A stretch of 46,702 nt of DNA from Oscillospiraceae bacterium (GCA_017482385.1 JAFUNI010000015.1:1-46702); one strand, 5' to 3'; shown: positions 31,306 to 39,882, counted from the first letter of the stretch. Numbers and translations are program-made. Notes: generated by a model from the sequence alone, not told the origin.

Positions 31306-33135
31306 TTACTTATACATAGGACCGTAGGTAGCGCAGGCGCGGTAATCCTGGCCTTCCTTGTCCATACCGAATGCGTTCCAGCAAGCGGGACGGTAGATAT
31401 CGTCCTCGGGAACATTGTGCATACATACGGGGATACGCAGCATGGAGCACATGGTGATCAGATCAGCGCCGATGTGGCCATAGGAGATAGCGCCGTGGTT
31501 AGCGCCCCAGTTCATCATGACCTCATAAGCAGTCTTGAAGGGAGAGCCTTCCTTGCCGTCGCAGCGAGGTGCAAACCAGGTGCAGGGCCAGGTGGGGTTG
31601 GTACGCTCCATCAGGGTATCGGAGACCTGGTCGGGCAGGTTTACAGTCCAGCCCTCAGCAATCTGCAGCACGGGGCCCAGACCCTTCACCAGGTTCAGAC
31701 GGATCATGGTGCAGGGCATTTCGGCCTTGGTGGTATAGTGGCTGGAGAATCCGCCGCCACGGAAGTTATCCTGGCCGGCCTCGCACCATACGGTAGCGTC
31801 GGTCATCTTCTTGATGTCCTCGTCGGTGACTTCCCACCACTTCTTCATAACAGCGTTGCCATTCTCGTCGGTGCAGACACCGGAAGCATCCAGGCAGGCT
31901 GCGCCGGAGTTTAAGAGGTGAATAATACCGTTAGACTCAGCGGCCTTACCCTCTAACTTGTAGCCGGTAACACGCTCGGTAGCCTCGCCGGACCAGTAAG
32001 TACGCACATCAGCGAAGATCTGAGCCCGGTGGGTCAGCAGACGCATCATCAGCATGCCCATACCGTTGAGGATGTCGTTCTCAGTAGCCAGGGTGTAGGG
32101 CTCGCGGGCGCCTTCGTAGTCGAAGGTAGAGCTGAGCAGTGCCTCGGGGTAGTCACAGTTGGGCCAATGGTCGGTCCACTGACGCTGACCCTGGAAGCCA
32201 CCGGCGATGGCATTGTGGCCAACCTTCTCTTCCTCGAACTTGTCGGACAGATTGGGGTTGCCGGCCATCAGATCCTTGATGATGCAGTACATCTTAACAG
32301 TGAACTCCCACTGCTTTTCCTTCTCTTCGGGGGTGAACTTGATGCGAACCTTCTCGCCCAGGAAATCCACTTCCTCGGGGTTGTCGTCGCGGCCTTCCTT
32401 GCAGTGCTCCTTGGTCCAGGCCAGAGCCTTCTGGAACTCCTCTTCGTTGTAGATGCCTTCTTCCATACGGCGCAGAATTTCCACCTCGTCGACGGATTCC
32501 ACACGCATACCGAAGTACTCTTCCATCATAGCCTGATCCATGATAGAGCCGGCAATACCCATACACTGGGAGCCGATCTGCAGGTAGGACTTACCGCGCA
32601 TGGTTGCCACAGCCACAGCGGCGCGGCCGAAACGCAGCAGCTTTTCCTTAACATCCTCGGGCATCTGAGTGACCTGGTCACGGTCCTGGACCTCATGGCC
32701 GTAGATGCCGAAAGCAGGCAGGCCCTTCTGTGCGTGGCCGGCCAGAACGGCTGCCAGGTACACAGCGCCGGGACGCTCAGTACCGTTGAAGCCCCAAACA
32801 CCCTTGATGGTGTGAGGATCCATATCCATGGTCTCAGAGCCGTAGCACCAGCAGGGGGTGACGGACAGGGTGATGGAAACGCCTTCCTTCTTAAACTTGT
32901 CAGCGCAGGCAGCTGCCTCGGGAACACGGCCGATGCAGGTGTCAGCCATAACCACCTTCACAGGCTCGCCGTTGGAGTAGAAAAGATTCTCCTCAAAGAG
33001 CTTCTTTGCGGCCTCTGCCATTGCCCAAACCAGGGGCTCCAGAGATTCACGCATCATCTGAGGGCCGCGGCGGCCGTCAACGATGGGGCGAATACCGATT
33101 ACAGGGTAATCGCCGATGTATCTGTTCTTTGCCAT
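31306..33135 (-). CDS. fucI: L-fucose isomerase
   Basis: A 609-residue ketol isomerase converting L-fucose to L-fuculose (and D-arabinose to D-ribulose). FucI signatures: FQGQRQWTDHWPN, the segment SSTFDYEGAREP followed by ATENDILNG with the metal-ligand Glu and Asp, and a later NWGANHGAISYGH with the third ligand His. Length is normal. Start ATG 33135 follows AGGAGGAAA. It follows lacI by 69 bp and precedes fucU. The kinase and aldolase of the pathway are not in the window. Confidence 0.96.
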   Translation of the reverse strand: MAKNRYIGDYPVIGIRPIVDGRRGPQMMRESLEPLVWAMAEAAKKLFEENLFYSNGEPVKVVMADTCIGRVPEAAACADKFKKEGVSITLSVTPCWCYGSETMDMDPHTIKGVWGFNGTERPGAVYLAAVLAGHAQKGLPAFGIYGHEVQDRDQVTQMPEDVKEKLLRFGRAAVAVATMRGKSYLQIGSQCMGIAGSIMDQAMMEEYFGMRVESVDEVEILRRMEEGIYNEEEFQKALAWTKEHCKEGRDDNPEEVDFLGEKVRIKFTPEEKEKQWEFTVKMYCIIKDLMAGNPNLSDKFEEEKVGHNAIAGGFQGQRQWTDHWPNCDYPEALLSSTFDYEGAREPYTLATENDILNGMGMLMMRLLTHRAQIFADVRTYWSGEATERVTGYKLEGKAAESNGIIHLLNSGAACLDASGVCTDENGNAVMKKWWEVTDEDIKKMTDATVWCEAGQDNFRGGGFSSHYTTKAEMPCTMIRLNLVKGLGPVLQIAEGWTVNLPDQVSDTLMERTNPTWPCTWFAPRCDGKEGSPFKTAYEVMMNWGANHGAISYGHIGADLITMCSMLRIPVCMHNVPEDDIYRPACWNAFGMDKEGQDYRACATYGPMYK

Positions 33136-33185
33136 TTTAATTTCCTCCTAAAAATAAGTATCTATAAAAATGTATGTTACACATT

Positions 33186-33216
33186 ATTATATACAGACTA
33201 AAATTTATTTTGTCAC
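33186..33216 (-). promoter_or_regulatory. Possible internal promoter for fucI
   Basis: On the minus strand there is a good TATAAT at 33186-33191. The best -35, GTGACA at 33211-33216, has a long 19-bp spacer and overlaps the lacI stop codon. TGTAT (33171-33175) and ATACA (33191-33195) form a small inverted repeat here. Tentative. Confidence 0.35.
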
Positions 33217-34185
33217 GATCTTGCACTTAAGCCTTTGGGTGCGGGGCTCTCCGTTAAAGCCCTCAATCCGCTCCAGCAGATACCGGGCTGCGATCTGACC
33301 GATGGCCTGCTCCGGCTGCTGAACAACCGTCAGGGGTTCTTTCATCATAGAGCACACATCCGCCCGGTCAAAACCGACGATTTCCACTTTTCCGGGAATC
33401 TGTGCGCTGTACTCATGGAGCGCCGTAACCACACCCATTGTAATGTCGTCGTTCGTCGCAATGATCGCCGTGGGGAGCTCTGCCTTCTTCATAAGCTTTT
33501 CAAAGCCGTGGTAGCCGGTGGCAAACTCGTTTTTACCGGATATGACAAACTCTTCATTATATAATATATTGGCATCGGACAGAGCTCTTAAGTAACCCAC
33601 CATACGCTCCTTGGCGGTATAGACGGATTTGGGGCCGGTGATAATGGCCACCCGGGTGTGTCCCTTGTCAAGAAGTCCGGAAACGGCCTCGTAGACCACC
33701 TCCGCATTGTCAACCAGTACCGCATCCACCTCCACGCCGGGAATGATCCGGTCAACCAGCACAATGGGAATGCTGCAGTGGGCGGTCAGCTCATTAAACT
33801 CATCGGCAGACAGATCCTCCGGGGCATAGATCAGCCCATCAATGCCGCAGCCCAGCATAAATTTCAAATTATCCCGCTCCATGCCATGGTTGGCACCAAA
33901 GGAAGAGATCAAACAGTGATAATCCTTCTCCCGGACCACCCGGGACAGGTTGGTCACCACATTGCCGTAAAAGGAAGCGATCATATCCGGGATCAGCACA
34001 CCGATGCTCCGGTTGTGGCCGGTCTTCAAGCTGCGGGCAAAGGGGTTTGCCCGGTAGTCCAGCGCTGCGATCGCCTTTTCAATGGATGCCACATTTTCCT
34101 TGCGGACATTGCCACCGTTGATGTACTTGGAAATGGTAGAGGGCGCAACACCGGCCATACGGGCCACATCTTTAATCGTTGCCAT
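33205..34185 (-). CDS. LacI-family sugar-responsive repressor
   Basis: 326 residues. The helix-turn-helix is at residues 3-25 (TIKDVARMAGVAPSTISKYI), the hinge at about 47-58 (NPFARSLKTG), and a periplasmic-binding-protein-like sensor domain at about 60-326 (IGVLIPD). Start ATG 34185 follows AAAGGAGGGGG. It lies between the fucose catabolic genes and the divergent ABC genes, with matching palindromes in both promoters. It therefore probably represses both sets and itself until a fucose-like sugar is present (inference). Confidence 0.92.
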   Translation of the reverse strand: MATIKDVARMAGVAPSTISKYINGGNVRKENVASIEKAIAALDYRANPFARSLKTGHNRSIGVLIPDMIASFYGNVVTNLSRVVREKDYHCLISSFGANHGMERDNLKFMLGCGIDGLIYAPEDLSADEFNELTAHCSIPIVLVDRIIPGVEVDAVLVDNAEVVYEAVSGLLDKGHTRVAIITGPKSVYTAKERMVGYLRALSDANILYNEEFVISGKNEFATGYHGFEKLMKKAELPTAIIATNDDITMGVVTALHEYSAQIPGKVEIVGFDRADVCSMMKEPLTVVQQPEQAIGQIAARYLLERIEGFNGEPRTQRLKCKIVTK

Positions 34186-34209
34186 AAATCCCCCTCCTTT
34201 CCCCAAAAT

Positions 34210-34225
34210 CGCGAATCGGTTCGCG
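34210..34225. promoter_or_regulatory. Operator O1 (LacI-type) in the lacI leader
   Basis: CGCGAATCGGTTCGCG is palindromic except at two central positions. Its core CGAATCGnTTCG is the same as that of the larger palindrome at 34382-34407. It lies about 28-43 bp downstream of the lacI start site, suited to autorepression by roadblock. Confidence 0.75.
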
Positions 34226-34259
34226 CATTTGCATCTCTGTTCGCTTTTTCTTTTTCTTT

Positions 34260-34288
34260 ATAATACAAAATGTTTTTTGTGCTGTCAA
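34260..34288 (-). promoter_or_regulatory. Promoter of lacI-fucI-fucU-AEC
   Basis: On the minus strand TTGACA (34283-34288) and TATTAT (34260-34265) have a 17-bp spacer. The start site would be near 34253. Confidence 0.85.
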
Positions 34289-34310
34289 TACAATTTTTTC
34301 GAAAAAACCC

Positions 34311-34339
34311 TTGATTTTTTATGCAAGGTTTATTATAAT
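34311..34339 (+). promoter_or_regulatory. Promoter of the sugar ABC operon
   Basis: TTGATT at 34311-34316 and TATAAT at 34334-34339 have a 17-bp spacer. The start site near 34346 leaves a leader of about 200 nt containing operator O2. Beyond O2, from 34408 to 34526, I see no further structured element. Confidence 0.85.
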
Positions 34340-34381
34340 AGCAACATAAGGAACGTGTGCAAGGATTTGTTGGATATGTGC

Positions 34382-34407
34382 CACAAAACGAATCGATTCG
34401 TTTTGTG
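34382..34407. promoter_or_regulatory. Operator O2 (26-bp perfect palindrome)
   Basis: CACAAAACGAATC is followed directly by its exact inverse complement, a perfect 26-bp palindrome centred on TCGA. The core matches O1. It sits about 36-61 bp downstream of the ABC start site, consistent with repression by blocking elongation. Confidence 0.88.
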
Positions 34408-34544
34408 CAACTTGCAAAAAACCTCTGCACTTTCCTCTTTTTTCTCAATCGGGTCTGCTTTTCAGGCGGTCGTTTCCCCGCAAAATGCACGGACCTTTTG
34501 AAAACGATTTTGCTATTATACATTATAAGAAAGGTGTTGTTTGT

Positions 34545-36038
34545 ATGGGTGAAACAATTCTGCAAATGCAAGGCATACAGAAATATTTCTCCGGCGTGCA
34601 CGCACTGAAAGGTGTCGACTTTGAACTGAAGGCCGGCGAAGTCCATGCGCTCATGGGTGAAAACGGCGCCGGTAAGTCCACCCTTATCAAGGTGCTTTGC
34701 GGCATCCATAAGCGGGACGGCGGTTCTGTTACTCTGTTCGGCCAGGATGTAAACTTCCACAATATCGCCGAATCCCAGGCAGCCGGTATCAGTGTGATCC
34801 ATCAGGAACTGAATATGATGAACCATCTGACCGTTGCACAGAATATGTTCATCGGCCGCGAGCCCAAGAAGGGCATTATGATCGATGACAGCCGGATGAT
34901 CCGTGAGGCTAAGGCCCTGTTTGACAGGATCGGCGTGAAGATCGATCCCACAGTAAAACTGGGCGAACTGACCGTCGGCAAGCAGCAGATGGTGGAAATC
35001 GCCAAAGCTGTTTCCCGGGACTGTAAGCTCCTGGTTCTGGACGAGCCCACCGCTGCGCTGACCCAGCCCGAGGTAGAAGAGCTGTTCAAGATCATGAACG
35101 ACCTGCGGGACAAGGGCATCGGCATGATCTACATTTCCCACCGCATGGACGAGATCAACCGCATCTCCGACCGGGTCACCGTTATGCGTGACGGCGAGTA
35201 TGTAGGCACTGTGAACACCGCCGATGTAACCAAGGATGACATCGTAAAGATGATGGTCGGCCGTGTGATTATGGGCGATAAGAAAGCCGCCAGCACTGTC
35301 CCTGCGGATGCTCCCGTGGTTCTGGAAGTCAAGAATCTGAACGCCGGCAAAGCTGTTAAGAATGTCAGCTTCCAGCTTCACAGAGGCGAGATTCTGGGCT
35401 TTGCAGGCTTGATGGGCGCCGGCAGAACCGAGGTCGCCAGAGCTCTCTACGGTGCCGACCCGCGCCAGACCGGCGAGATCTACATAAACGGCAAACCCGT
35501 AAACATCAAGACTCCCGAGCAGGCTGTTAAAAACGGCATCTGTTATTTAAGTGAGGACCGGAAGCGCTACGGCTTGATGCTGGGCAAATCCGTTTCCGAA
35601 AACTCCGCGATTGCTTCTTTGGATAAGTTCATCAAGAACGGTTGGATCGACGACAAGGAGATCGCAAAGGTAGCAGCCGAAACCAATGGGCTTCTGCGCA
35701 CCAAGACCCCCTCTATGGAACAGTTGCTGAAGAACCTGTCCGGCGGTAACCAGCAGAAGGTCATCATCGCCCGCTGGCTGATGAAGGACTGCGACATCTT
35801 CATTTTCGATGAACCCACCCGCGGTATCGACGTGGGCGCCAAGAGTGAAATGTACACCTTGATGGAAGATCTGGCTGCCAAGGGCAAATCCGTGATTATG
35901 ATTTCTTCCGAGCTGGCTGAGATCCAGCGCCTCAGTGACCGGGTTATCGTGATGTGCGAAGGCCGGATCACCGGTGAATTGGACATTGCTGATGCCACCC
36001 AGGAAGAAATTATGAAATACGCCACTATGCGTGATTGA
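34545..36038 (+). CDS. Ribose/galactose-type sugar ABC transporter ATPase
   Basis: A 497-residue fused double ATPase of the RbsA/MglA type. First domain: Walker A GENGAGKST near residue 40, signature LTVGKQQMV, Walker B LLVLDEPT. The second domain has the degenerate P-loop GLMGAGRTE that is normal in this family, the signature LSGGNQQK and FIFDEPTRGID. Start ATG 34545 follows AGAAAGGTG. It energises the permease and binding protein encoded next. Sugar specificity is inferred from the fucose genes across the divergent promoter. Confidence 0.93.
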   Translation: MGETILQMQGIQKYFSGVHALKGVDFELKAGEVHALMGENGAGKSTLIKVLCGIHKRDGGSVTLFGQDVNFHNIAESQAAGISVIHQELNMMNHLTVAQNMFIGREPKKGIMIDDSRMIREAKALFDRIGVKIDPTVKLGELTVGKQQMVEIAKAVSRDCKLLVLDEPTAALTQPEVEELFKIMNDLRDKGIGMIYISHRMDEINRISDRVTVMRDGEYVGTVNTADVTKDDIVKMMVGRVIMGDKKAASTVPADAPVVLEVKNLNAGKAVKNVSFQLHRGEILGFAGLMGAGRTEVARALYGADPRQTGEIYINGKPVNIKTPEQAVKNGICYLSEDRKRYGLMLGKSVSENSAIASLDKFIKNGWIDDKEIAKVAAETNGLLRTKTPSMEQLLKNLSGGNQQKVIIARWLMKDCDIFIFDEPTRGIDVGAKSEMYTLMEDLAAKGKSVIMISSELAEIQRLSDRVIVMCEGRITGELDIADATQEEIMKYATMRD

Positions 36039-36062
36039 TAGTAAAGGAAAGGAATAATCGCT

Positions 36063-37103
36063 ATGAAAAACAAAAAACCTTTTAAAATTCAGCAGAATAT
36101 CATCATGCTTTTGGCTTCGGTGGTACTGCTGGGTGCGTTCAGCTTGGTAAACCCCAACCTGATCAAGGATAAGTACATGATTCTGAGTATGATTCAGAAT
36201 TTCGCTCCCTATGCTATTATGGGTCTGGGTGTCACCTTCGTTATCGCCACCGGCGGTATCGACCTGTCCTTAGGTACTGTGACCATCGCTTCCGCCGTTC
36301 TGGCCGGTAAGCTGTACACCGAGGGCACCATTCCCCTGTGGGCAACCATCCCTGTAATGCTCGTGATCGGCACTCTGTGCGGTCTGCTGAACGGTCTGAT
36401 GGTAGCAAAGCTGAAGATTCCCGCATTCATCGCTACCCTGGGTACCATGATGGTTTCCCGCGGTCTGTCCGCTCTGATTGCCGGCGTTCCCAACATCTTC
36501 TTCCCCACCGGCACCTGGTACAACAAAACCTTCTCCAGCCTGTCTGTAGGTGATGTAAGCGCCATTCCCGTAGGTATGTTCTGGGTCCTCGGCTTGATGC
36601 TGATCTGCATGTACCTGATGTACAAGAACAAGATCGGCCGTTACATTCTGGCCATCGGCTCCAACGAGGAAGCCACCCGCCTGTCCGGCATTAACACTGA
36701 CAACTACAAAATCTTCGCTTACACCTTCGCCGGTCTGTTCTGCGGCATCGCTGCTATCTTCTACTCCGCAGCATTCCCCACCATCTCCTGCGCTACCGGT
36801 AACGGTATGGAGCTGGACGCTATCGCAGGCGTTTACATTGGCGGTACTTCTTCCGCCGGCGGTGTTGCTTCTGTTTCCGGCTCCGTCATCGGCGCAGCTC
36901 TGCTGGTGGTTATCCGCAGCGGTCTGAACATGGTGCTGGCAAAGCTGGGCATCAACCTGAACTCCGCCTATGTGACTTATGTTTTGACCGGTATCATCGT
37001 TGTGGTCGCTATCCTTCTGGACATCATCAAGACCAACAATCAGAACAAGGTCAAGATCGAGAAGGTCGAGGAGGCTGCAAAGGCCGAAGCCCCCAAGGCT
37101 TAA
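36063..37103 (+). CDS. Sugar ABC transporter permease (RbsC-like)
   Basis: A 346-residue membrane protein of about eight to ten helices with the RbsC/BPD_transp_2 signatures GVTFVIATGGIDLSLGT (near residue 60) and GIYIGGTSSAGG-type VYIGGTSSAGGVASV (near 260). The C-terminal tail is charged. Start ATG 36063 follows AAAGGAAAGG, 24 bp after the ATPase gene. It forms the transmembrane channel of the importer. Confidence 0.92.
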   Translation: MKNKKPFKIQQNIIMLLASVVLLGAFSLVNPNLIKDKYMILSMIQNFAPYAIMGLGVTFVIATGGIDLSLGTVTIASAVLAGKLYTEGTIPLWATIPVMLVIGTLCGLLNGLMVAKLKIPAFIATLGTMMVSRGLSALIAGVPNIFFPTGTWYNKTFSSLSVGDVSAIPVGMFWVLGLMLICMYLMYKNKIGRYILAIGSNEEATRLSGINTDNYKIFAYTFAGLFCGIAAIFYSAAFPTISCATGNGMELDAIAGVYIGGTSSAGGVASVSGSVIGAALLVVIRSGLNMVLAKLGINLNSAYVTYVLTGIIVVVAILLDIIKTNNQNKVKIEKVEEAAKAEAPKA

Positions 37104-37112
37104 TTTCCGTAT

Positions 37113-37135
37113 AAGTGTGAGCCAAAGGCCCACTT
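37113..37135 (+). other. Intercistronic hairpin before the binding-protein gene
   Basis: AAGTG and CACTT enclose GCCaaaGGC in the 74-bp gap between permease and binding-protein genes. No T-run follows. Such hairpins commonly protect or trim mRNA so that the binding protein is made in excess. Confidence 0.5.
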
Positions 37136-37177
37136 AGAATAAAAAAGAAATAATTTTAAATTTAGGAGGAAAACACA

Positions 37178-38248
37178 ATGAAAAAGCTTATCGCATTGCT
37201 TCTGGCACTGGTTATGGTGCTGGGTCTGGCCGCTTGCGGCGCTAAGGAACCCGCTACCACTCCCACCGGTGACACTCCCGCTCCCGACGCAGACAAGACC
37301 GAGAAGACCATTGCTGTGATCGCAAAGGGCGAGTCCCACGCTTTCTGGCAGGCTGTTAAGGCCGGTGCTGAGAAGGCCGGCAAGGAGAAGGGCTACAAGA
37401 TCACCTTCCAGGGCCCCGCTAGCGAAGACCCCAAGGACGTTCCCAGCCAGATCACCATGGTTCAGACCGCTCTGTCCAACAACGTTGACGGCATCGTTCT
37501 GGCTACCATCGGCTCCGGTTTCGGCGAACTGCTGACCCAGGCTTACGACAAGAAGATCCCCGTTGTTACCTTTGACTCCGGCCTGAAGGCTAAGGAAGAC
37601 ATCACCGAGGGCAAGAACCCCATCGTTGCTCACGTTGCTACCTCCAACCTGGCTGCTGCAAGCATCAACGGCGAGAAGCTGTTCGAGGCTATCAAGGCTG
37701 ACATCGCTAAGGCTACCGCTGACGCTCCCTACATCGTAGGTGTCATTCAGCACGACGAGACCCAGACCGGTATTGACCGCGCTAAGGGCTTCGAAGACAA
37801 GTTCAAGGAACTGGCTGACGCTGACGAGACCACCAAGGGCAAGTACAAGATCGAGAAGGAAATCAAGCAGGGCGACGCTGACCAGTCTTATGTTAAGGCT
37901 CTGGAAGCTCTGTACGAGAAGAAGATCAACGCTCTGTTCATGACCAACGAGGGTGTTGTTAAGCAGGTTTACGACGCAACCAAGTCCGCTGAGGGCAAGT
38001 ACGACGCCATCAAGTTCTGCGGCTTCGACGCAGGCACCAAGCAGATCAACTGGATCAAGGAAGACGGCGCTGTTAAGCTGATCGGTTCCGTTGCTCAGGA
38101 CTCCATCGACATGGGCTACAAGGCTGTTCTGGAGTGCATCGCTGCTGTTGAAGGCGGCGAGGCTAAGAACGTTGACATCGCCGGTGCATGGTACGACAAG
38201 ACCAACATCGACCAGATGATCAAGGACAACCTGGTTTACGAAGGCTAA
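37178..38248 (+). CDS. Sugar ABC transporter substrate-binding lipoprotein
   Basis: 356 residues. The lipoprotein signal is MKKLIALLLALVMVLGLAAC (Cys20), followed by a Thr/Pro-rich linker and a type I periplasmic-binding fold (about 43-350) of the RbsB class (TIAVIAKGESHAFWQAVKAG, VDGIVLATIGSG, FDSG). It captures the sugar outside the membrane. Codon choice is far more uniform than in neighbours (GCT, GAC, AAG, ATC dominate), a sign of high expression. Start ATG 37178 follows TAGGAGGAAAA. Ends at a strong terminator. Confidence 0.93.
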   Translation: MKKLIALLLALVMVLGLAACGAKEPATTPTGDTPAPDADKTEKTIAVIAKGESHAFWQAVKAGAEKAGKEKGYKITFQGPASEDPKDVPSQITMVQTALSNNVDGIVLATIGSGFGELLTQAYDKKIPVVTFDSGLKAKEDITEGKNPIVAHVATSNLAAASINGEKLFEAIKADIAKATADAPYIVGVIQHDETQTGIDRAKGFEDKFKELADADETTKGKYKIEKEIKQGDADQSYVKALEALYEKKINALFMTNEGVVKQVYDATKSAEGKYDAIKFCGFDAGTKQINWIKEDGAVKLIGSVAQDSIDMGYKAVLECIAAVEGGEAKNVDIAGAWYDKTNIDQMIKDNLVYEG

Positions 38249-38287
38249 TCCCTAACAAACCAACAGGTTGATTTCTAACCAACACAA

Positions 38288-38316
38288 AACCCCCGGCTGA
38301 GCCGGGGGTTCTTTTT
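38288..38316 (+). terminator. Terminator of the sugar ABC operon
   Basis: AACCCCCGGC and GCCGGGGGTT form a perfect 10-bp stem with loop TGA, followed by CTTTTT. Confidence 0.93.
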
Positions 38317-38344
38317 GTGCCTTCCCTGTAGCAGTCTTTTCATG

Positions 38345-38427
38345 GGGGGCGGGATAGTATCCCGCCCGCATCACCGTGAGACGATCCATTGTCGATGCTC
38401 CCGGGAGGGATGATATCCCTCCCCTAC
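38345..38427. repeat. Palindromic repeat of the GTAGGGG family
   Basis: Two strong hairpins, GGGCGGGATagtATCCCGCCC (38347-38367) and GGGAGGGATgatATCCCTCCC (38403-38423), flank a GCATC/GATGC arm. On the minus strand the element begins GTAGGGGAGGG. It shares ends and layout with the element at 44631-44682. No coding capacity. Confidence 0.75.
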
Positions 38428-38452
38428 GAGCGACATGATTCTGCCCTACATT

Positions 38453-38482
38453 TTTTGTCGAATTTTGTCGCTTTTTGTTGCA
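38453..38482 (+). promoter_or_regulatory. Three 10-bp-phased TTTTGTCG boxes (Spo0A-box-like)
   Basis: TTTTGTCG at 38453-38460 and 38463-38470 and TTTTGTTG at 38473-38480 repeat with an exact 10-bp period. The first unit contains TGTCGAA, the Spo0A box consensus; the others are TGTCGCT and TGTTGCA. The third overlaps the -35 of the promoter at 38478-38506. Spo0A or another response regulator is the likely ligand (inference). Confidence 0.6.
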
Positions 38483-38506
38483 ATGTGGGGTGTTTCCTAT
38501 TATAAT
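38478..38506 (+). promoter_or_regulatory. Promoter of the transglutaminase-MBOAT operon
   Basis: TTGCAA at 38478-38483 and TATAAT at 38501-38506 have a 17-bp spacer. The -35 lies inside the phased box array. Confidence 0.8.
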
Positions 38507-38550
38507 GTATTTTAGGAAATTATTGTGACCAATGTAGGAGTGCATAAAGC

Positions 38551-39867
38551 GTGAAACAGACAAGGACTAAGATTTTTGCTGCAATTTTGCTGATCATATG
38601 CATAGGCGCGTGTCTCTGTAGCTGCGCCAAAACGCCCAAATTTGCAATTCGTTTTTATATTGGCGATACCCTTCACAGCCAGCAGACAGTCTCTGCCGGG
38701 GAATGTCCCACCCAGGTAACTGCGGAAGTTGCCGGAACTGTATTCCGTGGGTGGCAAAACGCCTCCGGCGAGATGGTCGATGTGACTGCCGTGCCTGTCA
38801 CCCAGGGCACAGATTACCGGGCTGTTCTTCACCCGGTATTGGATCAGCATGCCCCTTATCTGTTTACCGATGAGGCAGGTTTTGCCCGTCTGGGCGATCC
38901 TCTTACCTGGAACGAGCTGACTTTAGCCCTTAACGCTCTGGCAAGTGAAACCGCAAAACAGCAATTCCCCACCCTGCCCACCGGCAGCGACCCCATCACC
39001 TACAACGAAATACGAAAGACCTTGTCCGGTTTTTTCCCTGCTGATGTGTTGAACACCGCATTTCCCATTGGCGGAACAGCTAATCTTTCTCGCCAAGAGT
39101 TTGCTACGGGAATGAATATGCTGCTGAAACGTGGCACAGAACAGGTGACAATGTCCGGGGATGCTAAGCTGCCTGGGGATCTGTTCCGGGGGCAGACCGG
39201 CACATACGATATGCTGGAAGCCATCGTCCCCCACGAGACCGGCGCAGAAGGCATTGCCTGGCAGGATGTAACACTTCCCGAGCTTCAGCCCGGTTTTCTG
39301 AATATTAACGGCTGGCTGTATTACGTGCAGGAGGACGGTCAATTCCTCCGCAACGGCGACGTGGATACGCTGCATTTTGGCTCCGACGGTCGCTATACCA
39401 GCGGCGACGCCGAGCTGGACGCCTTGGTAGCCGAGATCCTTGCCCGGCTGATTGCGGAAAATCCCGATATGGACAAGCTGCAGCTGCTGCGCCAGTGCCA
39501 GATCTATTGCCGGGACACCTTTAAGTACCTGCGCCGCAACTCTTACGAATTTGGCATAACCGGTTGGGAGATCAAGGACGCCAAAGACATCATTAAAACC
39601 GGCAGAGGCAACTGCTACGGTTTTGCCGCCGCATTCTGGGCACTGGCCCGGGGCTTGGGCTACGAAGCCTATGCCATCAGCGGCACTTGTCTGAGCGATA
39701 ACCAGCCTCATAGCTGGGTTATGATCCCCTTTGACGGGGAGGAGTTTTTCTTCGATCCGGAATGGGAATGGGCATACCACGACCGCAAAATCTATGACAA
39801 AGAAATGTTTATGATCTCCATGACCCAGGCAAAGTATTGGACTTACAAATGGACACCCCATTGGTAA
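38551..39867 (+). CDS. Surface lipoprotein with transglutaminase-like domain
   Basis: 438 residues. Lipoprotein signal ending LCSC (Cys25), with Cys21 or Cys23 also possible. A short InlB-repeat-like stretch (30-92, ending FRGWQNASGEMV) follows. A region at 100-200 looks like SLH wall-anchoring repeats (LSRQEFATGMNML). A cell-wall-binding-like repeat is at 250-285 (NGWLYYVQEDGQFLRNG). The transglutaminase/protease-like domain is at about 300-410, with Cys355, His387 and Asp402 as the apparent triad. It may cleave or crosslink surface peptides. Start is GTG 38551, with AGGAG about 10 bp upstream. First gene of a four-gene operon. Confidence 0.82.
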   Translation: MKQTRTKIFAAILLIICIGACLCSCAKTPKFAIRFYIGDTLHSQQTVSAGECPTQVTAEVAGTVFRGWQNASGEMVDVTAVPVTQGTDYRAVLHPVLDQHAPYLFTDEAGFARLGDPLTWNELTLALNALASETAKQQFPTLPTGSDPITYNEIRKTLSGFFPADVLNTAFPIGGTANLSRQEFATGMNMLLKRGTEQVTMSGDAKLPGDLFRGQTGTYDMLEAIVPHETGAEGIAWQDVTLPELQPGFLNINGWLYYVQEDGQFLRNGDVDTLHFGSDGRYTSGDAELDALVAEILARLIAENPDMDKLQLLRQCQIYCRDTFKYLRRNSYEFGITGWEIKDAKDIIKTGRGNCYGFAAAFWALARGLGYEAYAISGTCLSDNQPHSWVMIPFDGEEFFFDPEWEWAYHDRKIYDKEMFMISMTQAKYWTYKWTPHW

Positions 39868-39882
39868 CAGGAAGGAGTCTGT

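Noticed and set aside
32029-33201. 390-codon frame antisense to fucI
   Set aside because: fucI is unmistakable and this frame lacks any recognisable domain or ribosome site.
34686-35400. Degenerate P-loop in the second half of the ABC ATPase as a possible mutation
   Set aside because: GAGRTE in the second domain is normal for RbsA/MglA-type proteins.
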